Assembly (NCBI GenBank): GCA_020634615.1
Contig: JACKBI010000011.1
Span: 1-64,000, forward strand
Direction: 5' to 3'
From: Anaerolineales bacterium
Lineage (GTDB): Bacteria; Chloroflexota; Anaerolineae; JAAEKA01
Length of the DNA: 64,000 nucleotides
Below are positions 16,751 through 24,140 of this stretch, piece by piece. Both the position numbers and the translations under genes were made by a program. Position 1 is the stretch's first letter. Each line of letters starts with the position of its first letter. The notes beneath the pieces were generated by a model that made no database searches, was not told the origin of the DNA, and saw nothing but the letters and a program-made list of their open reading frames with translations.

Positions 16751-17968
16751 CTAGCGCTCTGGCAGTTCGATCACCCAGATATTGCGGTCGCTGGCTTCGA
16801 CGAAGGCAACCGTGTTGCCGTCAGGGGATACGCGCCAGTCGCCGTTGGCGATCTTGAAGGGGGTGATGGCAGGATCGGTGAGCGGCTGCGTCTCTCCGGT
16901 GACGGGGTTCAGTTCGACCAGTTGGTGCAACGCAGCGTCTGGCTGGAAGGGCACGATGAGCAGACGGTCTTCCTCCGGTGAGCAACCATCCGGGCAGCCG
17001 CGCCACTGGTAAGCGCCGAACAGGTTTTCGTCCAGCCGCGTGGTCTGGCTGCCGTCGGTCTTTACCAGCCAGAGACCATTCATGGCAGTGTCCTGTTCGA
17101 ACGTGACATAATGGACCAGCCAGCCGCCACTGGGCGAGAGGGACTGGCCGCGCAGCCGTTCGCCGCGCGCCAGTTCAGTCCGCGACCCATCGGCCAACGA
17201 CAGCGCGTACAGGATCTGCTCACGCGAGTCGAGGCTTTCGCGGCTGCTGATCAGCAGCACATCGTTGGCGATCCAGCCGCTCAGCCCGCCGCGCGGCAAG
17301 GTGGCGATCTGCTGCGCATCGGAACCGTCCAGGTTTGCCAGCCACAATGCGGTGACCTGCTGGCTGGAAGGCGCGTCGCTGTTGGTGACAGCCCAGGCGA
17401 TCCGCGTTTCGTCGGGGGAGATGAGCACTGAGCGGCCGCCGGCGGGCACTGTCCAGCGCTGGCCGTCCGCGCGCCGTTCGATGACCGTCGTGTTATTGTC
17501 GGTGTCGATCAGGAAATCGGGCAGGGCGGTGCTTTCCTCCAGCCGGTCGGTGACGAATTCCGGCGCTGACTGCGGCGCTGACGTGGACACGCCCCAGATG
17601 CCGACCGGCTGATCCGCGGCCGGCTTGTCGATGAAGCGCACCTGCTGCGAGTCGGGCGACCAGAACGGCTGGGTGCAGCAACCGCCAGTGGTAAGCTGGA
17701 CGGCCTGCGGCGCCGGAGTCGGCGTAGCGGTCGGGGTAGGGGTCGCGGTCGGTATGGCTGTCGACGTCGACGTAGCTGTCGCCGTCGGCACCGGCGTTTG
17801 CGTGGGCGTCTCTGTCGGGCTGGCTGTGGCAGTCGCCGCTGCTTGCGCCAGTTCGACCGCAGTTGTTGCAGTAACAGCAGCATCATTGCCCGCGGGCGCG
17901 CCATCATTCCCGCAGGCCGCCAGGGCCAGCAGTGCGAAAACTAACAGCGTGACGTATCGTGGTTTCAT
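16751..17968 (-). CDS. Lipoprotein with TolB-like beta-propeller
   Basis: From the ATG of MKPRYVTLL the product has 405 residues; the open frame extends 27 codons further without support. A lipoprotein signal ends in LAACG (Cys19), followed by a long TP/AT-rich low-complexity linker (about 25-90) and a WD40/TolB-like propeller: QPFWSPDSQQVRF, VLISPDETRIAWA, QSLSPSGGWLVHY, WRVSPDGNTVAFV. Such proteins sit on the outer face of the membrane; the ligand is unknown. A CC pair and two CPDGC/CC cysteines could form disulfides. It is the last gene of a three-gene run ending in a clear terminator. Confidence 0.85.
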   Translation of the reverse strand: MKPRYVTLLVFALLALAACGNDGAPAGNDAAVTATTAVELAQAAATATASPTETPTQTPVPTATATSTSTAIPTATPTPTATPTPAPQAVQLTTGGCCTQPFWSPDSQQVRFIDKPAADQPVGIWGVSTSAPQSAPEFVTDRLEESTALPDFLIDTDNNTTVIERRADGQRWTVPAGGRSVLISPDETRIAWAVTNSDAPSSQQVTALWLANLDGSDAQQIATLPRGGLSGWIANDVLLISSRESLDSREQILYALSLADGSRTELARGERLRGQSLSPSGGWLVHYVTFEQDTAMNGLWLVKTDGSQTTRLDENLFGAYQWRGCPDGCSPEEDRLLIVPFQPDAALHQLVELNPVTGETQPLTDPAITPFKIANGDWRVSPDGNTVAFVEASDRNIWVIELPER

Positions 17969-18059
17969 TCGTGCGTTACTTTCTCTGCAACCCAAGAACC
18001 GCGGATTAAGAGGGGGCTGCGGATCGGACGTGCCACTTGCCACCTGCAACTTGCCAGCT

Positions 18060-18803
18060 TCATCGTGACCTCGGCCAGGGATTGGCGAAGTTGTTGAGGA
18101 TCGGACCGCCGGTCACCGCCGGCGGCTGGTCGTCCAGTTGCTGCCACTTGCGCGGCTCGTCCAGATCGCGCTCGAAGCCCGAGCGGAAGGATCCCACCAG
18201 TGCCAGGTTGTCCCAGTCCGCGTCGATCAGGTTGACAGGGTTGTACTTCCAGCCGCGCCCCGGGTAGTCGCGGATTTCCAGGTGCAGGTGCGGGCGGCCA
18301 AAGCAGGTTTCCTCGGGGTCGCCGCTCAGCGCCACGACCTCGCCCTGCTTGACCTCTTGCCCGGGCGTGAGGTTTGGTCGCTCCAACAGGTGCCCGTAGA
18401 GCGTGGCGTAGCCAAGCTGCGGGTGGTCGATGATCAGGTTGTGCGGCAGCGAGCCATAGGCAGTTGCGTCCACCAGCGCCACCACGCCGTCAGCGATTGC
18501 AACGATCTCCGTGCCGCATGGCGCCGACAGGTCGATGCCGAAGTGGATGCCGCCGCTGTAACGATAGGTCGTGTTGCGGTTGAAATAGGCGCCGACTGTG
18601 TTGCCGTAGGTCTGGCCGAGCAGCCAGGTGTCCGGGCCGGGCGGCTCAGCAAACGGCAGGATGAACGGGCGATCCTCGGCTTGCTGGGTGGATTGACCGG
18701 GCGTGGCGTCCTCAGCAGGCGCCGCCAGGGTGACACTGGTCTGTGCCAGCAGCAACGTCACAAGCAGACTTGATCGGATGAGAAGCGACGGGATTTTTTT
18801 CAT
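18060..18803 (-). CDS. Secreted M23 (LytM-type) zinc peptidase
   Basis: The 247-residue protein has a signal peptide (about 1-27) and a LytM domain: HFGIDLSAPCGTEIVAIADG supplies the first His/Asp metal ligands, GYATLYGHLLE the middle motif, and RPHLHLEIRDYPG the HxH motif. All metal and catalytic residues of M23 appear present. The family cleaves peptide crosslinks in cell walls. It starts 14 bp after the intradiol-dioxygenase-like lipoprotein gene, so the two are co-transcribed. The C-terminal 50 residues after the domain are charged and have no known motif. Confidence 0.92.
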   Translation of the reverse strand: MKKIPSLLIRSSLLVTLLLAQTSVTLAAPAEDATPGQSTQQAEDRPFILPFAEPPGPDTWLLGQTYGNTVGAYFNRNTTYRYSGGIHFGIDLSAPCGTEIVAIADGVVALVDATAYGSLPHNLIIDHPQLGYATLYGHLLERPNLTPGQEVKQGEVVALSGDPEETCFGRPHLHLEIRDYPGRGWKYNPVNLIDADWDNLALVGSFRSGFERDLDEPRKWQQLDDQPPAVTGGPILNNFANPWPRSR

Positions 18804-18817
18804 GAAACGTGTCCTTG

Positions 18818-19702
18818 TCAGGGCACCGTGGCCAGATCGTTGTCGAAGTTGGCGACAACTACCACCGGATAGTATGGACCTTCGCCCTGCGCGGGCGTGG
18901 CTGTCAGGGAACCGGATCCACCGGTATTGATGACCAGATCGTTGGTCAGCACCGCCGGCGACGTACCGTTGACGTCGATGCTGTCTACGGGCTTCAAGAT
19001 CAGCAGCTCGCCCAGATCGCCGGCCTGGGCAAACAAACCCTCGTTGGCGAGATCGGCCCGATCCTCGTCGAAATAGAACTGGGTGGTCAGTACTGTCGCG
19101 CCGTCCAGCTTGACCTTGACGTGAATGTGTTTGGGACGCGGCTCGTAGTAGCCTGGGCGCACCGTGCGAAAGGCATATACGCCATCGTCATCGGCGATCG
19201 ACGTGCCGTAGAACTGAAAGCCTTGATCGCGGTTGGCCGTGGACGAGTCGCCGGGGTGATCGTAGACGCCGCTGGCATCCGTCTGCCAGATCTCAACCGC
19301 CGCCCCGGGCAGCGGGTTGCCATCCGTATCCAACACCCGGCCGGTAAGGAGGATCACCTCGCCGGCTGCGGTCGGTGCGGTCGTGAATTGCGTCGCCAGC
19401 TTTTCAGCAGCCGACATTTGAGCCAGTGGTTCAGCCTGGGCAGGTTCTTCGATTGGCGATGGTGCGGAAGTTGGCGATGGCTCAAGGGTCGGTTCAGGCG
19501 CTGCGGTTGGTTCAGGCGCGCTGGTGGGCACGGTCGTAGCGGTGGATGCAGGCTGGGGCGTGTCGGTTGCTGCGATTACTGGCGCGCTGGTGGGCTGCGC
19601 CGGGGCTGTCTCAGTGGCAACTGGCGTTGACGCGCTGTTGCAACCGGCCAGCGCCAGGGCTGCCACAAGTATAGTCAGGAAGAAAAGTTGTTTTGATTGC
19701 AT
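18818..19702 (-). CDS. Intradiol-dioxygenase-like lipoprotein with apparently permuted N-terminal segment
   Basis: About 294 residues from the ATG of MQSKQLFF. A lipobox (LALAGC, Cys21) is followed by a long T/P/A-rich linker (22-100). The dioxygenase core (about 112-225) shows LTGRVLDTDGNPLPGAAVEIWQ-type text, GVYDHPGD, YGTSIADDDGVYAFRTVRPG, YYEPRPKHIHVKV and TTQFYF, with candidate iron ligands Tyr, Tyr, His and His. The segment TPAQGEGPYYPV plus DNDLATV, N-terminal in normal homologues, lies at the very C-terminus (about 269-294). The family opens aromatic diols or related compounds; extracellular lipoprotein forms are poorly characterised. It is first in the operon with an M23 peptidase. 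Confidence 0.85.
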   Translation of the reverse strand: MQSKQLFFLTILVAALALAGCNSASTPVATETAPAQPTSAPVIAATDTPQPASTATTVPTSAPEPTAAPEPTLEPSPTSAPSPIEEPAQAEPLAQMSAAEKLATQFTTAPTAAGEVILLTGRVLDTDGNPLPGAAVEIWQTDASGVYDHPGDSSTANRDQGFQFYGTSIADDDGVYAFRTVRPGYYEPRPKHIHVKVKLDGATVLTTQFYFDEDRADLANEGLFAQAGDLGELLILKPVDSIDVNGTSPAVLTNDLVINTGGSGSLTATPAQGEGPYYPVVVVANFDNDLATVP

Positions 19703-19807
19703 AGGGTTGCTCTGTTTTCTGCCGGCCATGGTTGGTCTGGTGGATGCAAACATGCACTGTCGACAAGGTGGCGCGGCTTCTAAAAAGCTCTTTGAAAACT
19801 TACAGTG

Positions 19808-19901
19808 GAAGACTTCAGAAGTCGACGAACCTATAGCTTAAGAGGGCATTCCAGCAGTTGGAGGGCTGTCGTGGCGAGTGGTCGTCGAGTTCCGAAGTCT
19901 G
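19808..19901. repeat. Dispersed inverted-repeat element, copy D
   Basis: The left arm GAAGACTTCAGAAGTCGACG (19808-19827) pairs with GTCGTCGAGTTCCGAAGTCT (19881-19900). Flanking CTTTGAAAAC and CTTTTCAACAG extend the symmetry. The interior (GGCATTCCAGC.. GGAGGGCTGTCGTGGCGAG) matches the interior of copy G in reverse orientation, so more than the arms is conserved. Confidence 0.8.
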
Positions 19902-20093
19902 AGCGAACGCCTTTTCAACAGTCTCCAGGTTTACGATCGAAACTGCCCGGATGGATTGGCCGACATAGCCGATCTGCGCAGTTCTTACGTACCGTGAGAC
20001 TATCATAAAGCAAACTAACAGGTCTGTGATTAGTCTCCCAGTCAAGGCAGCCTGGTCCTTTCCCTGGGCCAGTTTGACCGTATTAAAACGAAT
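19902..20093. other. Intergenic stretch without recognised gene
   Basis: Between the repeat copy and the terminator hairpin no frame has a ribosome site or recognisable motif. Confidence 0.55.
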
Positions 20094-20122
20094 GCTCCGG
20101 AGCGATAGATCGTCCGGAGCAC
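20094..20122 (-). terminator. Terminator hairpin of the first LTQEQAD gene
   Basis: TGCTCCGGA and TCCGGAGCA form the stem; on the minus strand it is followed by TTCGTTTTAAT, a T-rich run. It lies 62 bp past the stop codon. Confidence 0.7.
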
Positions 20123-20183
20123 TCCTAATTACCGGTGAGGTTAGCGCAGGGAAGGAGACTGCGACCTCGGAGGGAGAGTTCGT

Positions 20184-20969
20184 TTAGAGATTGGTGCCCG
20201 ATGTGCTCGGGCTGACGCCGGGGCGTACCCGGATGCCGGAAGGCGCTGTGCTGTCGGGAGCCGGCCCGCGGAATTCGCGCATGCCGCCAAAACCGCGCCC
20301 ATGGCCACGCATCTCACCGAAGCCGTGCATTCCGCCAAACCCGTGGTTGTTGCTCAGGATCGCGTCGGCTTGCTCTTGTGTGATCACGCCGGCCGTGACA
20401 GCCTGCTGTACCACAGCCTCGTACGCGCTGCGCAACGTTTGCTGAACGTCATCCTGGTTCAGATACTGTCTGAAGGCTGCATGGGCCTTCATCTGATCAG
20501 CCTGCTCCTGGGTGATTCGTCCATCGGTCACTGCCTGATCAAGCGCAGTGTCTTCAGCTTTCTGCTGAGCGGCCTGTAGATCGGCAACGCTGATGCCCAG
20601 CGCGTCGGCCAGCAGAGCCTGACCGTCGATGTTGCCGGCCATTCCGCGTCCAAACGCCTGGGCGTGCATCATGCCCAGCCCGCGCGCCTGCATTGCGTCA
20701 GCCTGCTCCTGAGTGAGCAATCCTTCAGCGACTGCCTGCTGTAAAGCTGCTTCGCCCGCTTTTTGCTGGGCTGCTTGCAGCTCTTCAGCGGTAATGCCAA
20801 GCGCGTCAGCCAGGTACGTCTGGCCGTTGACGCCCTCGTTCCAGCCGCGGCCGTGGGCGACTGGGGCTGCCACGTTGCTGGCGGCAGCTACCGGCAACGC
20901 GATGGCGACCAACATCATTACTGCCATCCCGATGCCTGCGATTGCAAGCCATTTCTTGGTTCTGCTCAT
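20184..20969 (-). CDS. Secreted protein with LTQEQAD helical repeats, first paralogue
   Basis: AAAGGAG is nine bases from the ATG of MSRTKKW but abuts an ATG three codons upstream, so the later start (261 residues) is chosen. After a signal peptide (about 1-30) come two long repeats with LADALGI(T/S)..(E/D)LQAAQQKA...AL.QAV..G.(L/I)TQEQAD, then AFRQYLNQDDVQQTLRSAY and a third GVITQEQADAILSNN. The tail is Gly/His/Met-rich (HGFGGMHGFGEMRGHGRG), which could bind metal. I know no name for the family; the repeat recalls short exported DUF2680-like units. A shared 33-bp operator links it to its paralogue and the ABC exporter. Confidence 0.8.
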   Translation of the reverse strand: MSRTKKWLAIAGIGMAVMMLVAIALPVAAASNVAAPVAHGRGWNEGVNGQTYLADALGITAEELQAAQQKAGEAALQQAVAEGLLTQEQADAMQARGLGMMHAQAFGRGMAGNIDGQALLADALGISVADLQAAQQKAEDTALDQAVTDGRITQEQADQMKAHAAFRQYLNQDDVQQTLRSAYEAVVQQAVTAGVITQEQADAILSNNHGFGGMHGFGEMRGHGRGFGGMREFRGPAPDSTAPSGIRVRPGVSPSTSGTNL

Positions 20970-21045
20970 ACTCAACATCTCCTTTCAATTCAGCCATCGT
21001 GTGGCGATGGACTCTGACCGGCGCACTTTATCACCGATCAGCCAG

Positions 21046-21078
21046 ATAATACCAGGAAAGTATTCAAAAGTTATGAAG
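21046..21078 (-). promoter_or_regulatory. Three-repeat operator/promoter before the first LTQEQAD gene
   Basis: On the minus strand the 11-mers are CTTCATAACTT, TTGAATACTTT, CCTGGTATTAT. The last holds an extended -10 (TGG-TATTAT). It lies 77 bp before the chosen start codon and matches the elements at 16596-16628 and 21975-22007. Confidence 0.75.
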
Positions 21079-21113
21079 ATCATGTTGAGATGTCATTTAA
21101 TTCCGAGGAATCA

Positions 21114-21144
21114 GCAGGAGCGCAGCCATTGACTGCGCTCCTGC
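21114..21144 (-). terminator. Hairpin terminator candidate of the second LTQEQAD gene
   Basis: GCAGGAGCGCAG and CTGCGCTCCTGC are exact 12-bp arms around a 7-nt loop, about 20 bp past the stop codon. There is no T-run, so rho-independent action is likely but not certain. Confidence 0.6.
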
Positions 21145-21164
21145 ATCGAACTCTACCGGGAGGG

Positions 21165-21911
21165 TTAGAGGCTGATGCCGCTCAAGGTTGCATCATTCTG
21201 GGATTGCTGCCTGGTGGGAGCGGTGCCGGGACCGCCGAGACCACGCGGTCCGCCGTGTCGCCCGCCCATGCCGGGCATGTCGCCGAAGTGGCCGAAGCCA
21301 TTGTTGTTGCTGAGGATTGTGTCAGCCTGTTCCTGTGTGATCACGCCTGCGGTCACTGCACCCTGCACGACGCTGGAGTAAGCGCTCTGCAACTGCGCCT
21401 GGACGTCGTCCTGGCTGAGGTACTGGCGAAAGGCTTCCTGAGCCTTCATCTGATCGGCCTGTTCCTGGGTGATCTGACCTGCTTCGACGGCAGCCGCCAG
21501 CCTGGCGTCGTTGGCTGTCGTGCGCGCGGCCTGTAGTGCGTCGACCGTGATGCCGAGCTGCTCGGCAACCAGAGCGTCCTGCTCATCCTTGCTCTGCCCG
21601 ATCGGGCCAAGCCCGCGGCCATCGGGGCGGCCGGTTCCGTTGTTCAGGCTGTCGGCCTGTTCCTGGGTCAGGAGGCCATCTGCGACCGCCTGGTCGATGG
21701 CCGCCAACCGTGCCGCGCTGTAGGCGCTGGTCAGTTCGTCAACCGTGACGCCCAGCGCGTCGGCGAGGTAGCTGTCGTTTTGTGCGCCAGGCCCGGCGCC
21801 GTGCTGTGCGGAAGCGGCGTTGACGGTGCTGACCGGCACCGCGACTGCGGTCATGGCGATCACCGCCAACCCTGCGCCGGCGGCTGCCAGCCATTTCTTG
21901 ATATTCCTCAT
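21165..21911 (-). CDS. Secreted protein with LTQEQAD helical repeats, second paralogue
   Basis: The ATG of MRNIKKW follows GGAG by nine bases and is preferred over an upstream TTG. The 248-residue product has a signal peptide (about 1-33), then DSYLADALGVTVDELTSAYSA with GLLTQEQADSL, a second unit with LGITVDALQAARTTAND and GQITQEQADQMKAQ, and AFRQYLSQDDVQAQLQSAYSSVVQ with GVITQEQADTILSNN. The tail is rich in Gly, Met, His and Pro. The region from QITQEQADQM to ILSNN is almost the same as in the neighbouring paralogue, while the N-terminal halves diverge. Function is unknown; it is exported and shares a control element with the ABC exporter. Confidence 0.8.
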   Translation of the reverse strand: MRNIKKWLAAAGAGLAVIAMTAVAVPVSTVNAASAQHGAGPGAQNDSYLADALGVTVDELTSAYSAARLAAIDQAVADGLLTQEQADSLNNGTGRPDGRGLGPIGQSKDEQDALVAEQLGITVDALQAARTTANDARLAAAVEAGQITQEQADQMKAQEAFRQYLSQDDVQAQLQSAYSSVVQGAVTAGVITQEQADTILSNNNGFGHFGDMPGMGGRHGGPRGLGGPGTAPTRQQSQNDATLSGISL

Positions 21912-21974
21912 CGTTACTATCTCCAATCTGTGTTTAGAAGGTTTTCGGCACGCCGTTCGTGTCGATCTGTCCCC

Positions 21975-22007
21975 AGAATACCAGAGAGATATACAGAGGA
22001 TGTTAAG
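21975..22007 (-). promoter_or_regulatory. Three-repeat operator/promoter before the second LTQEQAD gene
   Basis: On the minus strand the 11-mers are CTTAACATCCT, CTGTATATCTC, TCTGGTATTCT, with an extended -10 TGG-TATTCT in the third. It lies 64 bp before the start codon. It is the third of three matching elements. Confidence 0.75.
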
Positions 22008-22049
22008 GGAGGATTGGAAAGCTGTGTAGTTTACGCCGCCTGCTCACAA

Positions 22050-22171
22050 GCTGTTTGAAAAGTCGCCCGTTCAGTCTTCGGAAGTCGCCGAGTCAAAATA
22101 AGGGGTCTGTCAAAACCGTTGAAGGCCAGTCGTGACAGTCGTTCGGCGACTTCCGAAGACTTTTCAAACAG
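22050..22171. repeat. Dispersed inverted-repeat element, copy E
   Basis: The inner arms CAGTCTTCGGAAGTCGCCG (22072-22090) and CGGCGACTTCCGAAGAC (22144-22160) are complementary. Outer CTGTTTGAAAAGTC and GACTTTTCAAACAG extend the palindrome. A degenerate second copy (AGACTTGGAAGGTCGTCGG near 22203) and CAGACT-type sequence up to 22320 suggest nested insertions. Confidence 0.8.
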
Positions 22172-22457
22172 TCTCTCAGAAACGGTGTGCACAGCTCCAT
22201 GAGCAGACTTGGAAGGTCGTCGGTTGCTCGTAACGGCCGGCCCCTAGCTGCTGGAATGCTTCCTGGCTGTTGGTTTGGAGGCTTTCGCAGTCTGATTGGG
22301 TGGTTCTTCAAACAGACTCATAGAGGGTTTCGCTGAATAGCCAGAGAATGGCTTTAGTGGTAAACTGCCCCGCGGTTGTCTGCATCAAGATCCCATAACC
22401 CTTCGACTGCATCCAGGCGTGACACATGGCCTGTTGCTACATCAAGTGAGCGTTTGC
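22172..22457. other. Intergenic stretch with degraded repeat sequence, no gene
   Basis: No coding frame with a ribosome site is visible. Parts resemble the dispersed repeat interior. The acetyltransferase gene follows. Confidence 0.5.
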
Positions 22458-23048
22458 ATGATACGAGTTCATCCCTCGGCTGAGGTTTCTCCCCTGGCCA
22501 CAATCGGCGAGGGCACCCAGATCTGGCATCAGGCACAGGTCCGCGAGCGGGCCAGGATCGGCCAGCAGTGCATTCTTGGCAAGGGTGTCTACGTGGATTT
22601 CGATGTGGTTGTCGGCGATCGCTGCAAGCTGCAAAACGGCGCCATGCTCTATCACGGCGTCGAGCTTGACGGCGGAGTGTTTGTCGGGCCGGGCGCGATC
22701 CTGACCAACGATCTCTTGCCGCGCTCGATCACGGCCGACGGCGCGCTCAAGACCGATGACGACTGGCAGGTGGGCCGCATTGCCGTTGGTTATGGTGCAT
22801 CGCTGGGCGCCGGCTGCGTGGTGTTGCCTGACGTCAGCATCGGACGTTTCGCGATGGTCGGTGCAGGCGCGGTTGTGACGCGAAGCGTACCGGATCATGG
22901 GCTTGTGAGAGGCAATCCTGCCCGGCTGGCCGGCTATGTCTGCGCCTGTGGACAACCTCTGATCGAAGACGGCCCAAACCGCGGCGAGTTTCGCTGTCCC
23001 GCCTGCCAGCGCAGCTATCAATTCACTCCTGAAGGAGATTTGGCGTGA
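22458..23048 (+). CDS. Left-handed beta-helix acetyltransferase with C-terminal zinc ribbon (WbpD/PglD-like)
   Basis: From the ATG of MIRVHPSAEV the protein has 196 residues; an upstream ATG adds 13 unlikely residues. Hexapeptide repeats run from about 10 to 150 (IGEGTQIW.., IGQQCILG.GVYVDFDVVVGD, VGRIAVGYGASLGAGCVVLPDVSIGRFAMVGAGAVVTR). The C-terminus has CACGQPL ... RCPAC, a four-cysteine zinc ribbon seen in sugar N-acetyltransferases of this branch. The likely role is acetylating an amino sugar nucleotide for surface glycans. The stop overlaps the GTG of the Gfo/Idh/MocA oxidoreductase, a common partner that supplies the 3-keto or 3-amino sugar precursor. Confidence 0.88.
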   Translation: MIRVHPSAEVSPLATIGEGTQIWHQAQVRERARIGQQCILGKGVYVDFDVVVGDRCKLQNGAMLYHGVELDGGVFVGPGAILTNDLLPRSITADGALKTDDDWQVGRIAVGYGASLGAGCVVLPDVSIGRFAMVGAGAVVTRSVPDHGLVRGNPARLAGYVCACGQPLIEDGPNRGEFRCPACQRSYQFTPEGDLA

Positions 23049-24031
23049 CGCAACCAGTCCGCACCGGCGTGATCGGCGTCGGCAACATGGGCCAACACCA
23101 CGCCCGCATCTATGCATCCAGCCCGGGCAGCGTTTTGGTCGGCGTTGCCGACACCAATCAGGAGCGCGCCCGCGAGATCGCCAGCCGTTACGATGTGGAA
23201 GCGTTTACCGACTATCGCGACCTGCTGGCGCGCGTCGAGGCAGTCAGCATCGCTGCTCCGACCACCTTGCACCACCGCATCGGACTGGATTGCCTGGCGA
23301 CTGGCATTCACTTGCTGATGGAGAAGCCGCTGGCTGCATCTGCGGCCGAGGCTACCGAACTGGCACTGGCAGCGCATTCGTCGGACCTGGTTTTGCAGGT
23401 CGGCCACGTCGAGCGTTTCAACCCCACGTTCGTCGAACTGGCGAACGTGCTGGTCGATCACACAATCCTGGCTGTGGAGGCCCGCCGGCTCAGTCCGTTT
23501 GCCACGCGTGCGGCCGACGTCAGCGTGGTCTACGATCTGATGGTCCACGATCTCGATCTGATCCTGACCCTGATCCGTGAGCCGCTGGCGAACGTCCAGG
23601 CCACCGGCAGCCGCATTCGCTCGCTGCAACCTGACCACGCGATGGCGCTGCTGACTTTCGTCAATGGACAGGTGGCCAGCCTGTCGGCCAGCAAGGTGAC
23701 GCAACACAAGGTACGCCAGATGGCTGTCACCTGTGCCGATGCCTTTGTCGTTGCCGACTTTCTGACGCGCACCGTGATGATCCACCGCCAGTCCACCGCC
23801 GACTATTTTGCGCAGCACGGCGAAGTGCTTTATCGGCAGGAGGGGCTGATCGAGCAAGTCTACGTGCCGCAGATCGAACCGCTGCACGCCGAGCTGCACC
23901 ACTTCCTGGCCTGCATCCGCGAGGGACGCCCGCCGCTGGTCGGCGCAGCCGATGCCATGCGCGTCATGGCTGTCGCCGATGCCATCGAAGGCAAGATCCT
24001 GAACGGTGCAGGCGGAAGCAGTGATCAGTAA
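23045..24031 (+). CDS. Gfo/Idh/MocA family NAD(P)-dependent sugar oxidoreductase (WbpB-like)
   Basis: The GTG start overlaps the previous stop by four bases. The 328-residue protein has a Rossmann start VRTGVIGVGNMGQHHARIYAS, ADTNQERA, the EKPLAA motif near residue 98, VGHVERFNPTF, and a C-terminal alpha/beta domain. WbpB-type enzymes oxidise the 3-position of UDP-GlcNAc uronic acids; the coupling with an acetyltransferase fits a diacetamido sugar pathway, but an aminotransferase and a glycosyltransferase are missing nearby. Direction and spacing show an operon with 22458-23048. Confidence 0.9.
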   Translation: MTQPVRTGVIGVGNMGQHHARIYASSPGSVLVGVADTNQERAREIASRYDVEAFTDYRDLLARVEAVSIAAPTTLHHRIGLDCLATGIHLLMEKPLAASAAEATELALAAHSSDLVLQVGHVERFNPTFVELANVLVDHTILAVEARRLSPFATRAADVSVVYDLMVHDLDLILTLIREPLANVQATGSRIRSLQPDHAMALLTFVNGQVASLSASKVTQHKVRQMAVTCADAFVVADFLTRTVMIHRQSTADYFAQHGEVLYRQEGLIEQVYVPQIEPLHAELHHFLACIREGRPPLVGAADAMRVMAVADAIEGKILNGAGGSSDQ

Positions 24032-24140
24032 TCGGTAATCAGCAATCGGAACCGGTGAAGTTCCTCCATCTGGTTACTATTCACTACAAGTCACTTTACC
24101 GCTCACTGCTCACTGCTCACTGCTTGCTGCTCACTTTCCC
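24032..24140. repeat. Simple-sequence intergenic spacer with GCTCACT and GTAATC units
   Basis: GTAATCGGTAATCAGCAATCGG near 24020-24050 is followed near 24090-24132 by repeated CTCACTG units. It contains no gene. Similar CTCACCG units precede the transporter at 63411. Confidence 0.6.

Noticed and set aside
20094..22171. Clustered palindromes as a possible CRISPR array
   Set aside because: No regular spacing, no uniform spacers and no cas genes; the elements are terminators and a dispersed repeat.
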